From Dorea sp. CAG:317 (GTDB lineage: Bacteria > Bacillota > Clostridia > Lachnospirales > Lachnospiraceae), in assembly GCA_000433535.1 (NCBI GenBank), contig FR892673.1:94049-149925 (forward strand): a stretch of 55,877 nucleotides of DNA. The letters are read 5' to 3'. This document shows positions 8,262 to 17,012 of the stretch, in pieces; the stretch's first letter is position 1; each line of letters opens with the position of its first letter. Under the pieces are notes generated by a model. The model was not told where the DNA came from, did no database searches, and was given only the letters and a program-made list of their open reading frames with translations. The position numbers and the translations under genes are program-made.

Positions 8262-9029
8262 ATGAGTTGTATTGATATAAGAAATGTTAAAATCGGAGAA
8301 GGGATTCCCAAAATATGTGTGCCGATTGTGGGAGAAACGCGAGAAGATATTTTGAAATCGGCAAAAAGAGTAGAAACTTCCGGCGCTGATCTGGCAGAGT
8401 GGAGAGTAGATTGGTATGAGAGTGTTTTTTGTGTTTCTAAGGTGGAAAGTATAGCAGGAGAACTTCGAGAAATATTGAAAGATATTCCGTTGCTTTTTAC
8501 TTTTCGGACTGCGCGTGAAGGTGGGAAAAAAGCTATCGATTTAAAACACTATGTAGAACTGAATGAAAGAATTATAAAGACCAAAGCAGTAGATCTCATA
8601 GATATAGAATTATTTGCTGGTGACAGTGTTGTACAAAAAATGATAGAGAGCGCTCACAAAGAAAATGTGAAAGTAGTTGTTTCCAACCATGATTTTGAAA
8701 AAACACCGACAAAAGAAGAGATTGTCTGGAGACTTTGCAAGATGCAGAAATTGGAAGCAGATATTCCGAAGATAGCGGTAATGCCTGCCTGCAAAAGAGA
8801 TGTACTTACTTTATTATCTGCAACAGAAGAAATGTATACCGAATATGCAGACCGTCCGTTTATTACAATGTCTATGGGAGAAAATGGGATGATTAGCCGC
8901 ATTTGCGGAGAAGTCTTTGGTTCGGCTATAACTTTTGGAGCAAGCGGGATTCCATCGGCTCCGGGGCAGATAGAGGTTGGAAATTTGAACAAAATGCTGC
9001 GACTCTTGCATGACAGTATGAATATATGA
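8262..9029 (+). CDS. aroD: Type I 3-dehydroquinate dehydratase
   Basis: Catalyses dehydration of 3-dehydroquinate to 3-dehydroshikimate in the shikimate pathway through a Schiff base. About 255 residues in a TIM-barrel, the usual size. Visible motifs are the early strand PKICVPIVG, EWRVDWYE, FTFRTAREGG, the catalytic His in VSNHDFEKTP and the Schiff-base Lys in DIPKIAVMP, with GASGIPSAPGQ near the C-terminus. The start is ambiguous: ATG 8262 or GTG 8253, and neither has a strong ribosome site. A 13-bp inverted repeat lies immediately upstream. The gene stands ahead of dapA, but dapA has its own strong promoter, so they are probably separate units. Confidence 0.94.
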   Translation: MSCIDIRNVKIGEGIPKICVPIVGETREDILKSAKRVETSGADLAEWRVDWYESVFCVSKVESIAGELREILKDIPLLFTFRTAREGGKKAIDLKHYVELNERIIKTKAVDLIDIELFAGDSVVQKMIESAHKENVKVVVSNHDFEKTPTKEEIVWRLCKMQKLEADIPKIAVMPACKRDVLTLLSATEEMYTEYADRPFITMSMGENGMISRICGEVFGSAITFGASGIPSAPGQIEVGNLNKMLRLLHDSMNI

Positions 9030-9057
9030 GGATAAGAAAAACGTGTGAAGACTTTCG

Positions 9058-9086
9058 TTGACATCATATCTGAATGGTGATAGAAT
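9058..9086 (+). promoter_or_regulatory. Strong sigma-A-type promoter of dapA
   Basis: TTGACA, 17 bases, TAGAAT: a consensus -35, ideal spacing and a near-consensus -10, about 33 bases upstream of the dapA ATG and after the aroD stop. Confidence 0.8.
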
Positions 9087-9119
9087 TTCTATAATCATAT
9101 AATAGTCAGGAGGATAAGT

Positions 9120-10010
9120 ATGTCTATTTTTACAGGGGTCGGCGTGGCAATTGTCACACCGTTTAATGAAGATGAGAGTATTAATTATGATAAATTGGAT
9201 CAGTTGATCGATTATCACTGTAATAACGGAACGGACAGTATTATAATCTGCGGTACAACCGGAGAGTCTGCAACAATGTCAGAGAAAGAGCACATGGAAT
9301 GTGTCAAATTCGCGATCGAAAGAACGAAGGGAAGACTTCCGATCATTGCGGGAACAGGTTCTAATTGTACGAGAACAGCAATCGACATGTCCAAAGAAGC
9401 AGCTTCATATGGCGCAGACGGACTGCTCGTTGTAACACCTTATTACAACAAGGCAACACAGGAAGGGCTTGTAGGACACTACACAGCAGTGGCGAAGGAG
9501 GCAAAAGCTCCGATTATTATGTATAGTGTTGCAAGCAGAACGGGGTGTAATATCGAACCGGCAACGGCGGCAAGATTGATCAAAGAAGTTGATAATATTG
9601 TGGGAATTAAAGAAGCTTCCGGTAACATTTCTCAAGTGGCAAAGATTATGCATCTCACAGATGGAAAAGCAGATCTGTATTCTGGAAATGACGATCAGAT
9701 CGTACCGATTCTTTCTCTTGGGGGAAAAGGTGTGATTTCCGTATTATCCAATGTGGCTCCGCAGGAGACACATGATATTTGTGCAAAATTCTTTGAAGGT
9801 GATGTAAAAGGAAGTCTGGAACTTCAGCTGAAAGCGATTCCGCTGATCGAGCAGTTGTTCTGTGAAGTGAATCCGATTCCTGTTAAGAAGGCAATGAAGC
9901 TTATGGGAATGGACTGCGGATCACTTCGTATGCCTCTTACAGAGCTTACACCTCAGCATGAAGAAAGCCTGGCAAAGGCAATGACAGAATTTGGAATCAA
10001 GCTTGCATAG
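9120..10010 (+). CDS. dapA: 4-hydroxy-tetrahydrodipicolinate synthase
   Basis: Condenses pyruvate with aspartate semialdehyde, the first committed step of lysine/diaminopimelate synthesis. At 296 residues it is standard length. Active-site features are GTTGES (45-50), PYYNKATQEG (about 107-116), Tyr135 in IIMYSV and the Schiff-base Lys164 in VGIKEASGN. The ATG follows AGGAGG at good spacing and a clear promoter. It is separated from dapB by a strong hairpin terminator, so dapB receives only read-through or its own transcription. Feedback by lysine is common in the family but cannot be judged here. No lysine riboswitch was seen upstream. Confidence 0.97.
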   Translation: MSIFTGVGVAIVTPFNEDESINYDKLDQLIDYHCNNGTDSIIICGTTGESATMSEKEHMECVKFAIERTKGRLPIIAGTGSNCTRTAIDMSKEAASYGADGLLVVTPYYNKATQEGLVGHYTAVAKEAKAPIIMYSVASRTGCNIEPATAARLIKEVDNIVGIKEASGNISQVAKIMHLTDGKADLYSGNDDQIVPILSLGGKGVISVLSNVAPQETHDICAKFFEGDVKGSLELQLKAIPLIEQLFCEVNPIPVKKAMKLMGMDCGSLRMPLTELTPQHEESLAKAMTEFGIKLA

Positions 10011-10028
10011 TTTTTAGAGAAGAATGTG

Positions 10029-10077
10029 AAAAGGATATCATAGGTTGATTGCATTCAACAGATATGATATCCTTTTT
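10029..10077 (+). terminator. Rho-independent terminator between dapA and dapB
   Basis: A 12-bp perfect stem, AAGGATATCATA (10031-10042) with TATGATATCCTT (10063-10074), is extended by A/T pairs. A second inner stem (GTTGA/TCAAC) lies in the loop, and a T-run follows. It could act as a partial terminator setting the dapA:dapB ratio. Confidence 0.85.
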
Positions 10078-10133
10078 GTATGAAAAGAGCTAATAGTCAG
10101 ATAAGAATAAGACTGATCAGGAGGACAGACAAT

Positions 10134-10892
10134 ATGGTACGAGCAATTATGCATGGATGCAATGGGCACATGGGACAGGTAATTACCGGACTTATAAAAA
10201 ATGACGAAAGTATTGAGATTGTAGCCGGTATAGACAAATATAAGGGAATTGAGAATGATTATCCGGTGTTTGACAGTATGGAAGCATGTACAGAAGAGGC
10301 AGATGTAGTCATTGATTTTTCCAATGCAGCGGCAATAGATGCGCTGCTTGACAGCTGTAAAGACAAGAAACTTCCGGTTGTTTTGTGTACGACAGGGCTT
10401 TCGGAGGAACAGCTTGCAAAAGTGAAAGAGACTGCGAAAGAGACGGCTGTACTGAAATCAGCAAATATGTCTCTTGGAATTAATCTTTTGCTGAAACTTC
10501 TGAAGGAGGCAACGGCTGTGCTGGCGCCGGCAGGATACGATATGGAGATTGTGGAAAGACATCATAATCAGAAGTTGGATGCCCCAAGCGGTACGGCACT
10601 TGCATTGGCGGATTCCATGAACGAGGCAATGGAGAATCAGTACCATTATGTCTATGACAGAAGTCAGGACAGAAAGAAGCGCGACGCGAAGGAAATCGGA
10701 ATCAGCGCTGTCCGCGGCGGAACGATCGTAGGTGACCATGAAGTGATTTATGCGGGCACTGATGAAGTGATTGAGTTTAAACATACTGCATATTCCAAGA
10801 CCGTATTTGGAAAAGGGGCGGTAGAAGCAGCAAAATTCCTGGCAGGTAAACCAGCAGGAATGTATGATATGTCTGATGTGATCCAGTTCTAG
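10134..10892 (+). CDS. dapB: 4-hydroxy-tetrahydrodipicolinate reductase
   Basis: NAD(P)H-dependent reduction to tetrahydrodipicolinate, the step after DapA. The 252 residues include the N-terminal dinucleotide-binding turn GCNGHMGQ (about 8-15) and the substrate-binding/catalytic motif ERHHNQKLDAPSGTA (about 140-154). A C-terminal RGGTIVGDHEV strand follows. The start was set at 10134 because AGGAGG lies 9 bases before it; a longer reading from 10080 begins inside the upstream terminator. The stop is followed at once by the fbp region, suggesting co-transcription with fbp. Confidence 0.96.
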   Translation: MVRAIMHGCNGHMGQVITGLIKNDESIEIVAGIDKYKGIENDYPVFDSMEACTEEADVVIDFSNAAAIDALLDSCKDKKLPVVLCTTGLSEEQLAKVKETAKETAVLKSANMSLGINLLLKLLKEATAVLAPAGYDMEIVERHHNQKLDAPSGTALALADSMNEAMENQYHYVYDRSQDRKKRDAKEIGISAVRGGTIVGDHEVIYAGTDEVIEFKHTAYSKTVFGKGAVEAAKFLAGKPAGMYDMSDVIQF

Positions 10893-10932
10893 GATGAGAA
10901 CCGGTTCATATAAAATTAGTATGGAGGAGCTT

Positions 10933-12885
10933 ATGAAAGAGTTAATGACACGTTATCTGGAACGACTTTCTGAACTTTATCCAACCATCGCCAAGGCGTC
11001 TACAGAGATCATTAATCTGCAGGCAATCTTGAATCTTCCAAAGGGCACAGAGCATTTCTTAACAGATATTCACGGAGAATATGAAGCATTTTCCCATGTC
11101 CTTAAGAATGGCTCAGGTTCCGTGCGCCGTAAAATCGAAGATGTCTTTGGGAATACTATGAGTAGCAGGGAGAAACAGTCTCTTGCTACTCTTATTTATT
11201 ATCCGAGAGAGAAGATGGAACGGATCAGAGAATCAGAAGAAAACATGGAGGAGTGGTATAAGATTACTTTGTATCGCCTGATCGAAGTATGTAAAAATGC
11301 AGTGAGCAAATATACGCGGTCAAAGGTCAGAAAAGCACTGCCGGAGGAGTTCGCTTATGTGATCGAGGAGCTTATTACTGTGCGCCCGGAGATATCTGAC
11401 AAGGAATCTTATTATAATGCCATTGTAAGTATGATCATAGAGACGAAGAGAGCAGGAGAATTCATTGTAGCGTTAAGTGAACTGATCCAGAGGCTGACGG
11501 TGGACCATCTTCACATTGTGGGAGACATCTTTGATCGTGGACCGGGGCCTCATATTATTATGGATAAACTGATGACCTATCATTCCGTAGATATCCAGTG
11601 GGGAAATCACGATGTTCTGTGGATGGGTGCGGCAGCAGGGCAAAGAGGCTGTATTGCTAATGTGATCCGCATCTGCGCCCGCTATGGTAATCTTGATATT
11701 TTAGAAGATGGGTATGGGATCAACCTTCTCCCGTTGGCCACTTTTGCTTTGAATACGTATGGAGAAGACCCATGTCTGCAGTTCCAGTTAAAGGGAGAAC
11801 ATTCAGGAGCGGAAGCAGAGAAAGAACTGGAAATTCGTATGCATAAAGCGATTTCCGTTATTCAATTTAAGGTGGAAGGGGAGACGATCAAGAGAAATCC
11901 AAGCTTTCATTTAGAAAAAAGAAATCTTCTGCATCTGATTGATTATGAAACGGGAAAGATTACTTTGGATGGGAAGGAGTATGAACTTTTGGACCATTAT
12001 TTTCCGACCATTGATCCGAAAGATCCGTACGCATTGACAGAAGAGGAAGAAGACATTATGGAGCGTCTGGCTTGTGCATTTTTAAATTGTGAGAAATTGC
12101 AGAAGCATATGCGTTTCCTTTTGAATAAAGGAAGTCTCTATAAAGTGTATAATAATAATCTTTTATATCATGGCTGTGTTCCGTTATGTGAAGATGGAAG
12201 CTTAAAAACAGTGCGCATTTACGGACACGAGTATAAAGGGAAATCACTGTATGAGGTGCTGGAGAGCTATGTAAGGAAAGGGTTCTATGCCATAGATGCC
12301 GGCGATCGGCAGCGGGGCAGAGATATGATGTGGTATATCTGGCTCAGCGAAAATTCACCGCTGTTCGGAAAGGATAAGATGGCAACGTTTGAACGGTATT
12401 TTCTGGCGGATAAGGAGACGCATAAGGAACAGAAGAATCCATATTATCATCTGTTGGAAAATGAAGAAGTCATTGACGGTATTCTTAAGGAGTTTGGACT
12501 TCCGGAACAGGGAACGCATATCATTAATGGTCATGTTCCGGTAAAATCAAAGAACGGAGAGAATCCGATAAAATGCAATGGCAAAGTATTAGTAATTGAT
12601 GGCGGATTTTCCAGAGCTTATCAAAAGGAAACCGGAATAGCCGGATATACGCTGATCTACAATTCTTATGGGTTGATTCTTGCGGCGCACGATCCTTTTG
12701 AATCCACAGAGGCAGCGATCGAAAAAGAAAGCGACATTCATTCGGATAGTGTGGTTGTAAAGCGTGTCTTAGAGCGAAAGCTTGTTGGCGACACGGATAT
12801 CGGCAAAGACCTGAAAGTCCAGATCAAAGAGTTAGAACTGCTCTTAGAGGCATATCGAAGCGGTCAATTGGCTGAGCGGTTTTAA
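10933..12885 (+). CDS. fbp: Class III fructose-1,6-bisphosphatase
   Basis: Gluconeogenic hydrolysis of fructose 1,6-bisphosphate to fructose 6-phosphate, by the Firmicutes-specific class III (FBPase_2) enzyme. The 650 residues match the roughly 640-670 expected. The metallophosphoesterase core is visible: DIHGEYEAF, HIVGDIFDRGPGPH, IQWGNHDVLWMGA and later INGHVPVKSKNGE with VIDGGFSRAYQK. The start at 10933 is preferred because GGAGGAG lies directly upstream; in-frame ATGs at 10894 and 10921 have no ribosome site. It lies about 40 bases after dapB. There is no link to lysine synthesis beyond likely shared transcription. Confidence 0.96.
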   Translation: MKELMTRYLERLSELYPTIAKASTEIINLQAILNLPKGTEHFLTDIHGEYEAFSHVLKNGSGSVRRKIEDVFGNTMSSREKQSLATLIYYPREKMERIRESEENMEEWYKITLYRLIEVCKNAVSKYTRSKVRKALPEEFAYVIEELITVRPEISDKESYYNAIVSMIIETKRAGEFIVALSELIQRLTVDHLHIVGDIFDRGPGPHIIMDKLMTYHSVDIQWGNHDVLWMGAAAGQRGCIANVIRICARYGNLDILEDGYGINLLPLATFALNTYGEDPCLQFQLKGEHSGAEAEKELEIRMHKAISVIQFKVEGETIKRNPSFHLEKRNLLHLIDYETGKITLDGKEYELLDHYFPTIDPKDPYALTEEEEDIMERLACAFLNCEKLQKHMRFLLNKGSLYKVYNNNLLYHGCVPLCEDGSLKTVRIYGHEYKGKSLYEVLESYVRKGFYAIDAGDRQRGRDMMWYIWLSENSPLFGKDKMATFERYFLADKETHKEQKNPYYHLLENEEVIDGILKEFGLPEQGTHIINGHVPVKSKNGENPIKCNGKVLVIDGGFSRAYQKETGIAGYTLIYNSYGLILAAHDPFESTEAAIEKESDIHSDSVVVKRVLERKLVGDTDIGKDLKVQIKELELLLEAYRSGQLAERF

Positions 12886-13004
12886 AAAATGTCAGAATCT
12901 CCCAGTAAAAGCATTGTATAGAATCTGCTCATTTGCAGATATTACTAGCAACAAGTATTACTTGATGGATAGATAAATATACATGTGTGAAAGGGAGAGG
13001 AAAA

Positions 13005-13346
13005 ATGAAACAGTTCAGAAAATTATTACTCATGTTAACATGCGTAGGTGTACTGATGAGCGTGACAGCCTGCGGAAGTGACAACAAAGACAACGGAGCG
13101 GTAGAAAATTCCGGGGAAACAGGAAATGGTGCGACAGAAAACACCGGAAATGCATATGACAATAATACAGATGTGAATGATGGAAACATCAAAAATGACA
13201 ATATGAATAATGCTACAGATAATACAAATGACAAAGGCATGATAGAAGAAGCCGGAGACAAAGTGCAAGACGGCATTGACAGAGCGGAAGATAATCTGGA
13301 TGATGCGGTAAACCGCAACGAATCTGCAACAACAAAAAATCAGTAA
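13005..13346 (+). CDS. Small Asp/Asn-rich lipoprotein
   Basis: Exported protein of unknown function, 113 residues. A basic start (MKQFRK) leads into a hydrophobic segment ending in the lipobox SVTAC, so Cys at about residue 22 would be lipidated. The mature part is highly polar, rich in Asp, Asn, Gly and Thr with little predicted fold, and ends in an acidic helix-like stretch (KVQDGIDRAEDNLDDAV). The ATG at 13005 follows AAGGGAGAGG; a GTG at 12987 is upstream of that site and is rejected. It is followed by a terminator and is probably monocistronic. I see no specific family. Confidence 0.8.
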   Translation: MKQFRKLLLMLTCVGVLMSVTACGSDNKDNGAVENSGETGNGATENTGNAYDNNTDVNDGNIKNDNMNNATDNTNDKGMIEEAGDKVQDGIDRAEDNLDDAVNRNESATTKNQ

Positions 13347-13358
13347 TAAGAAGCGTAA

Positions 13359-13394
13359 AGAAAAAGTAGTTTCAGTGACTGCTTTTTCTTTTTT
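13359..13394 (+). terminator. Terminator after the lipoprotein gene
   Basis: AGAAAAAGTAGT (13359-13370) pairs with ACTGCTTTTTCT (13378-13389), with one G-T pair and a 7-base loop, then a T-run. Confidence 0.8.
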
Positions 13395-13456
13395 GAAGAA
13401 AACAAAGCGACAGTCTAAAAAAGTACAAGATATTCTAAAAAACAGAGCATACTCTC

Positions 13457-13485
13457 TTTTCAATCTGGAAAACGTGTGTTATAAT
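13457..13485 (+). promoter_or_regulatory. Probable promoter of the eukaryotic-type hisA gene
   Basis: TTTTCA, 17 bases, TATAAT with TGT before the -10 (extended -10), about 45 bases before the start codon. Confidence 0.6.
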
Positions 13486-13529
13486 GGCACTTATTATAAT
13501 TATTGTAAGGAAAACAGGAGGTTTAGCGC

Positions 13530-14303
13530 ATGAGATTTCGCCCGTGTATTGATATTCATAATGGTAAAGTGAAACAGATTGTGGGCGGAAGCCTTCAGGA
13601 TACAGGCAATCAGGCGGCTGTCAATTTTGCGTCTGAGCAGGAGGCGGATTATTATGCGCGGCTCTATAAAGAAGACGGGCTTATTGGAGGACATGTGATC
13701 CTGTTGAATCCGCCCACTTCTTCCTATTATATGGAGACTAAGAAGCAGGCATGCAAAGCGCTTGGTGCTTACCCCGGGGGGCTTCAGATCGGCGGGGGGA
13801 TTACTGCGGAAAATGCGGAAGAGTATTTGAATATGGGAGCCAGCCATGTGATTGTGACGTCTTACGTGTTTCGGGGAGGACAGATCCGCTGGGAACAGAT
13901 GGAAAGATTGAAAAGCACAGTGGGGAAAGAGAGAGTTGTCATCGATGTAAGCTGCCGCAAGAGAGAAGATGATTATTACATTGTAACAGACCGGTGGCAG
14001 AACTATACGGATGTCAGACTTACAGAAGATGTGCTGAGAGAGCTGGAAGCGTATTGTGATGAATTTCTTGTTCACGGTGTAGATGTGGAAGGAAAGTCGT
14101 CGGGGATTGACGAGAAGCTTGCCCGTCTTCTGGGAAATTATAATGGAATACCTGTTACATATGCCGGAGGAATCGGAAGCTTCGAGGATCTGAGATATTT
14201 TGAACAGGTGACAGAAGGTAAGGTTGATTTCACGATCGGAAGCGCGCTCGATCTTTTTGGAGGAACAGTGCCTTATGACGAGGTGAAATTATATAGATTA
14301 TGA
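13530..14303 (+). CDS. hisA: Eukaryotic-type phosphoribosylformimino-AICAR ribotide isomerase
   Basis: Predicted to isomerise ProFAR to PRFAR, the fourth step of histidine synthesis, on a (beta/alpha)8 barrel. The 257 residues begin RFRPCIDIHNGKVKQIVGGS, the opening typical of the fungal/plant-type HisA rather than the usual bacterial form. Other family elements are LQIGGGITAENAEEYL, ASHVIVTSYVF, VVIDVSCRKR, FLVHGVDVEGKSSGID and VTYAGGIGSFEDL. Asp8 and the second-half Asp in GVDVEG are in the expected catalytic places. It stands alone, with its own promoter and no other his genes nearby. The ATG follows AGGAGG. The assignment to the eukaryotic-type branch is from recall of that family and is fairly secure. 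Confidence 0.88.
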   Translation: MRFRPCIDIHNGKVKQIVGGSLQDTGNQAAVNFASEQEADYYARLYKEDGLIGGHVILLNPPTSSYYMETKKQACKALGAYPGGLQIGGGITAENAEEYLNMGASHVIVTSYVFRGGQIRWEQMERLKSTVGKERVVIDVSCRKREDDYYIVTDRWQNYTDVRLTEDVLRELEAYCDEFLVHGVDVEGKSSGIDEKLARLLGNYNGIPVTYAGGIGSFEDLRYFEQVTEGKVDFTIGSALDLFGGTVPYDEVKLYRL

Positions 14304-14341
14304 TAGAACTATGTCCAGTTTGTAAACACTTTAGATATGGC

Positions 14342-14370
14342 TTGAATTGAAATATGGATAGTGTTAGAAT
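14342..14370 (+). promoter_or_regulatory. Probable secA promoter
   Basis: TTGAAT, 17 bases, TAGAAT with an extended -10 (TGT), about 40 bases upstream of the secA start. Confidence 0.65.
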
Positions 14371-14410
14371 GTAATTTAAGTAAATTTACGGACAAGGAGT
14401 ATTTAACGAA

Positions 14411-16975
14411 ATGGGTTTAATACAGAAAATTTTTGGAACACATAGTGAAAATGAATTAAAACGTATTTATCCGATCGCAGACGCTATCGAGGCGTTAGAT
14501 GAGCAGATGCACAGTTTGTCTGATGCGGAATTAAAGGATAAAACGAGAGAATTTAAAGAGCGGTTATCCAAAGGAGAGACACTGGATGACATTTTGCCGG
14601 AGGCTTATGCAGTTGTGCGGGAAGCGGCTGTGCGTACTCTCGGAATGAAGCACTACCGCGTACAGTTGATCGGAGGTATTATTCTTCATCAGGGACGTAT
14701 TGCAGAGATGAAGACAGGTGAAGGTAAAACATTAGTTTCTACACTTCCTGCTTATTTAAATGCACTGACCGGAGAAGGAGTTCACATTGTAACAGTCAAT
14801 GACTATCTGGCACAGCGTGACGCACACTGGATGGGGCAGGTGCATGAGTTCCTTGGTCTGACAGTAGGTGTAGTATTAAATGGAATGGATAACGATGAAC
14901 GCCGTGCCGCTTATAATTGTGACATCACCTATGTGACAAACAATGAGCTTGGATTTGATTATCTTAGAGATAACATGGTGATCTACAAAGAGCAGTTAGT
15001 GCAGAGAGGTCTGAAATATGCCGTGATCGATGAGGTGGACTCCGTATTGATCGACGAGGCAAGAACGCCGCTTATTATTTCCGGTCAGAGCAGTAAGTCA
15101 ACAAAGCTCTATGAGGCATGTGATATTTTGGCGCGTCAGCTCCAGCGTGGAGAAGCCAGCGGAGAATTTACGAAGATGAATGCCATTCTCGGAGAGGATA
15201 TCGAAGAAACAGGAGATTTCATCGTCAATGAGAAAGAGAAAAATATCAACCTGACCGAAGATGGTGTGAAAAAGGTTGAAAAATTCTTCCATATCGAAAA
15301 CCTGGCAGATGCAGAGAATCTGGATATCCAGCACAATATTATTTTAGCGCTCCGTGCACATAATCTGATGTTCCGGGATCAGGATTATGTTGTGAAGGAT
15401 GATGAAGTTCTTATTGTAGACGAATTTACCGGACGTATTATGCCGGGACGTCGCTATTCCGATGGTCTCCACCAGGCAATTGAAGCGAAAGAGCACGTTA
15501 AGGTAAAACGAGAGAGTAAGACGCTTGCTACGATTACGTTCCAGAACTTATTTAATAAATATGCGAAAAAAGCAGGTATGACAGGTACAGCTCTTACAGA
15601 AGAGAAGGAGTTCCGTGAGATTTACGGAATGGACGTTATTGAAATTCCGACCAATGTTCCTGTACAGAGAAAAGACCTGGAAGATGTGGTATATAAGACA
15701 AAAAGAGAGAAATTCAAAGCAGTCTGTGATGAGATCGAGGCAGCGCATGCCAAGCATCAGCCGGTGCTGGTAGGTACGATTACGATCGAGACATCTGAAC
15801 TGTTAAGTGGCATGCTGAAGAAGCGTGGAATCAAGCATAACGTGTTAAATGCTAAGTTCCATGAGATGGAGGCACAGATCGTTGCGGAGGCAGGTGTACA
15901 TGACGCAGTTACAATCGCAACGAATATGGCAGGACGTGGTACAGATATTAAGCTGGATGATGAGTCAAGAGAAGCCGGCGGACTTAAAATCATCGGTACA
16001 GAACGCCATGAGTCAAGACGTATCGATAATCAGCTCAGAGGACGTGCAGGACGTCAGGGTGACCCGGGAGAATCCAGATTCTATATTTCTCTTGAGGACG
16101 ATCTTATGCGCTTGTTCGGTTCTGAAAGACTGATGAGCGTATTTAACACCTTGGGTGTTGAAGAGGGAGAACAGATTCAGCACAAGATGCTGTCCAATGC
16201 GATTGAAAAAGCGCAGGAAAAGATCGAGAGTAATAACTTTGGAATTCGTAAGAACCTGTTAGAATATGACCAGGTTATGAATGAGCAAAGAGAGATCATT
16301 TACGAAGAGAGACGCCGTGTATTAGACGGTGAGAACATGAGGGATTCTATTTTCCACATGATTAACGATTATCTGGAAAATACAGTAGATATGATCGTAT
16401 CTTCAGATCAGGATTACGAAGATTTCGACCTGAATGATTTGAACCGGACAATACTGACAACAATTCCGATGCAGCCGATTACAAAAGAGGATGTAAAGGG
16501 AATGAGTCAGAAGCAGTTAAAGCATATGCTGAAAGAGCGTGCTGCGAAGGCATATGAAGCAAAAGAGGCAGAGTTCCCGGAGCCGGAGCACATTCGTGAA
16601 ATTGAGCGAGTTGTTCTTCTTAAAGTAATCGATGCAAAATGGATGGATCACATCGACGATATGGATCAGCTCAGACAGGGAATCGGGCTTCAGGCATACG
16701 GACAGAGAGATCCGAAGGTAGAGTACAAGATGCTCGGTTATGATATGTTTGGAGAGATGACGAAGAGTATTACAGCAGATACGGTTCGTGCATTGTTCCA
16801 TGTGAGAATTGAGCAGAAGGTGGAACGTGAACAGGTGGCAAAAGCAACCGGAACGAATAAGGATGAGTCTTCCGTTCGTGCACCAAAGAAGCGCGAAGAG
16901 AAGAAAGTCTATCCAAACGACCCATGTCCATGCGGAAGTGGAAAGAAATATAAACAGTGCTGCGGTCGTAAATAG
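14411..16975 (+). CDS. secA: Preprotein translocase ATPase SecA
   Basis: Motor of the Sec pathway: it drives unfolded preproteins through SecYEG. The 854 residues contain Walker A in KTGEGKT (101-107), the DEAD-type box in VIDEVDSVLIDEARTPL, the preprotein cross-linking domain, the second nucleotide-binding fold with NMAGRGTDIKL, and the helical scaffold region (NLLEYDQVMNEQR). The C-terminal tail YPNDPCPCGSGKKYKQCCG is an intact zinc-binding SEC-C motif that contacts SecB-like chaperones or ribosomes. The ATG follows AAGGAG. prfB follows within about 40 bases, the common secA-prfB order in Firmicutes. Confidence 0.98.
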   Translation: MGLIQKIFGTHSENELKRIYPIADAIEALDEQMHSLSDAELKDKTREFKERLSKGETLDDILPEAYAVVREAAVRTLGMKHYRVQLIGGIILHQGRIAEMKTGEGKTLVSTLPAYLNALTGEGVHIVTVNDYLAQRDAHWMGQVHEFLGLTVGVVLNGMDNDERRAAYNCDITYVTNNELGFDYLRDNMVIYKEQLVQRGLKYAVIDEVDSVLIDEARTPLIISGQSSKSTKLYEACDILARQLQRGEASGEFTKMNAILGEDIEETGDFIVNEKEKNINLTEDGVKKVEKFFHIENLADAENLDIQHNIILALRAHNLMFRDQDYVVKDDEVLIVDEFTGRIMPGRRYSDGLHQAIEAKEHVKVKRESKTLATITFQNLFNKYAKKAGMTGTALTEEKEFREIYGMDVIEIPTNVPVQRKDLEDVVYKTKREKFKAVCDEIEAAHAKHQPVLVGTITIETSELLSGMLKKRGIKHNVLNAKFHEMEAQIVAEAGVHDAVTIATNMAGRGTDIKLDDESREAGGLKIIGTERHESRRIDNQLRGRAGRQGDPGESRFYISLEDDLMRLFGSERLMSVFNTLGVEEGEQIQHKMLSNAIEKAQEKIESNNFGIRKNLLEYDQVMNEQREIIYEERRRVLDGENMRDSIFHMINDYLENTVDMIVSSDQDYEDFDLNDLNRTILTTIPMQPITKEDVKGMSQKQLKHMLKERAAKAYEAKEAEFPEPEHIREIERVVLLKVIDAKWMDHIDDMDQLRQGIGLQAYGQRDPKVEYKMLGYDMFGEMTKSITADTVRALFHVRIEQKVEREQVAKATGTNKDESSVRAPKKREEKKVYPNDPCPCGSGKKYKQCCGRK

Positions 16976-17012
16976 AAGACCGGAAAATAGAAGATAGAAA
17001 GAGGTGAAAGCA

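Noticed and set aside
8654..9067. 137-codon minus-strand open frame inside aroD
   Set aside because: Antisense to a well-supported gene, no ribosome site, hydrophobic low-quality translation.
12943..12953. Shared 11-mer TACTAGCAACA here and at 46645-46655
   Set aside because: Too short and AT-rich to be more than chance; flanks do not match.
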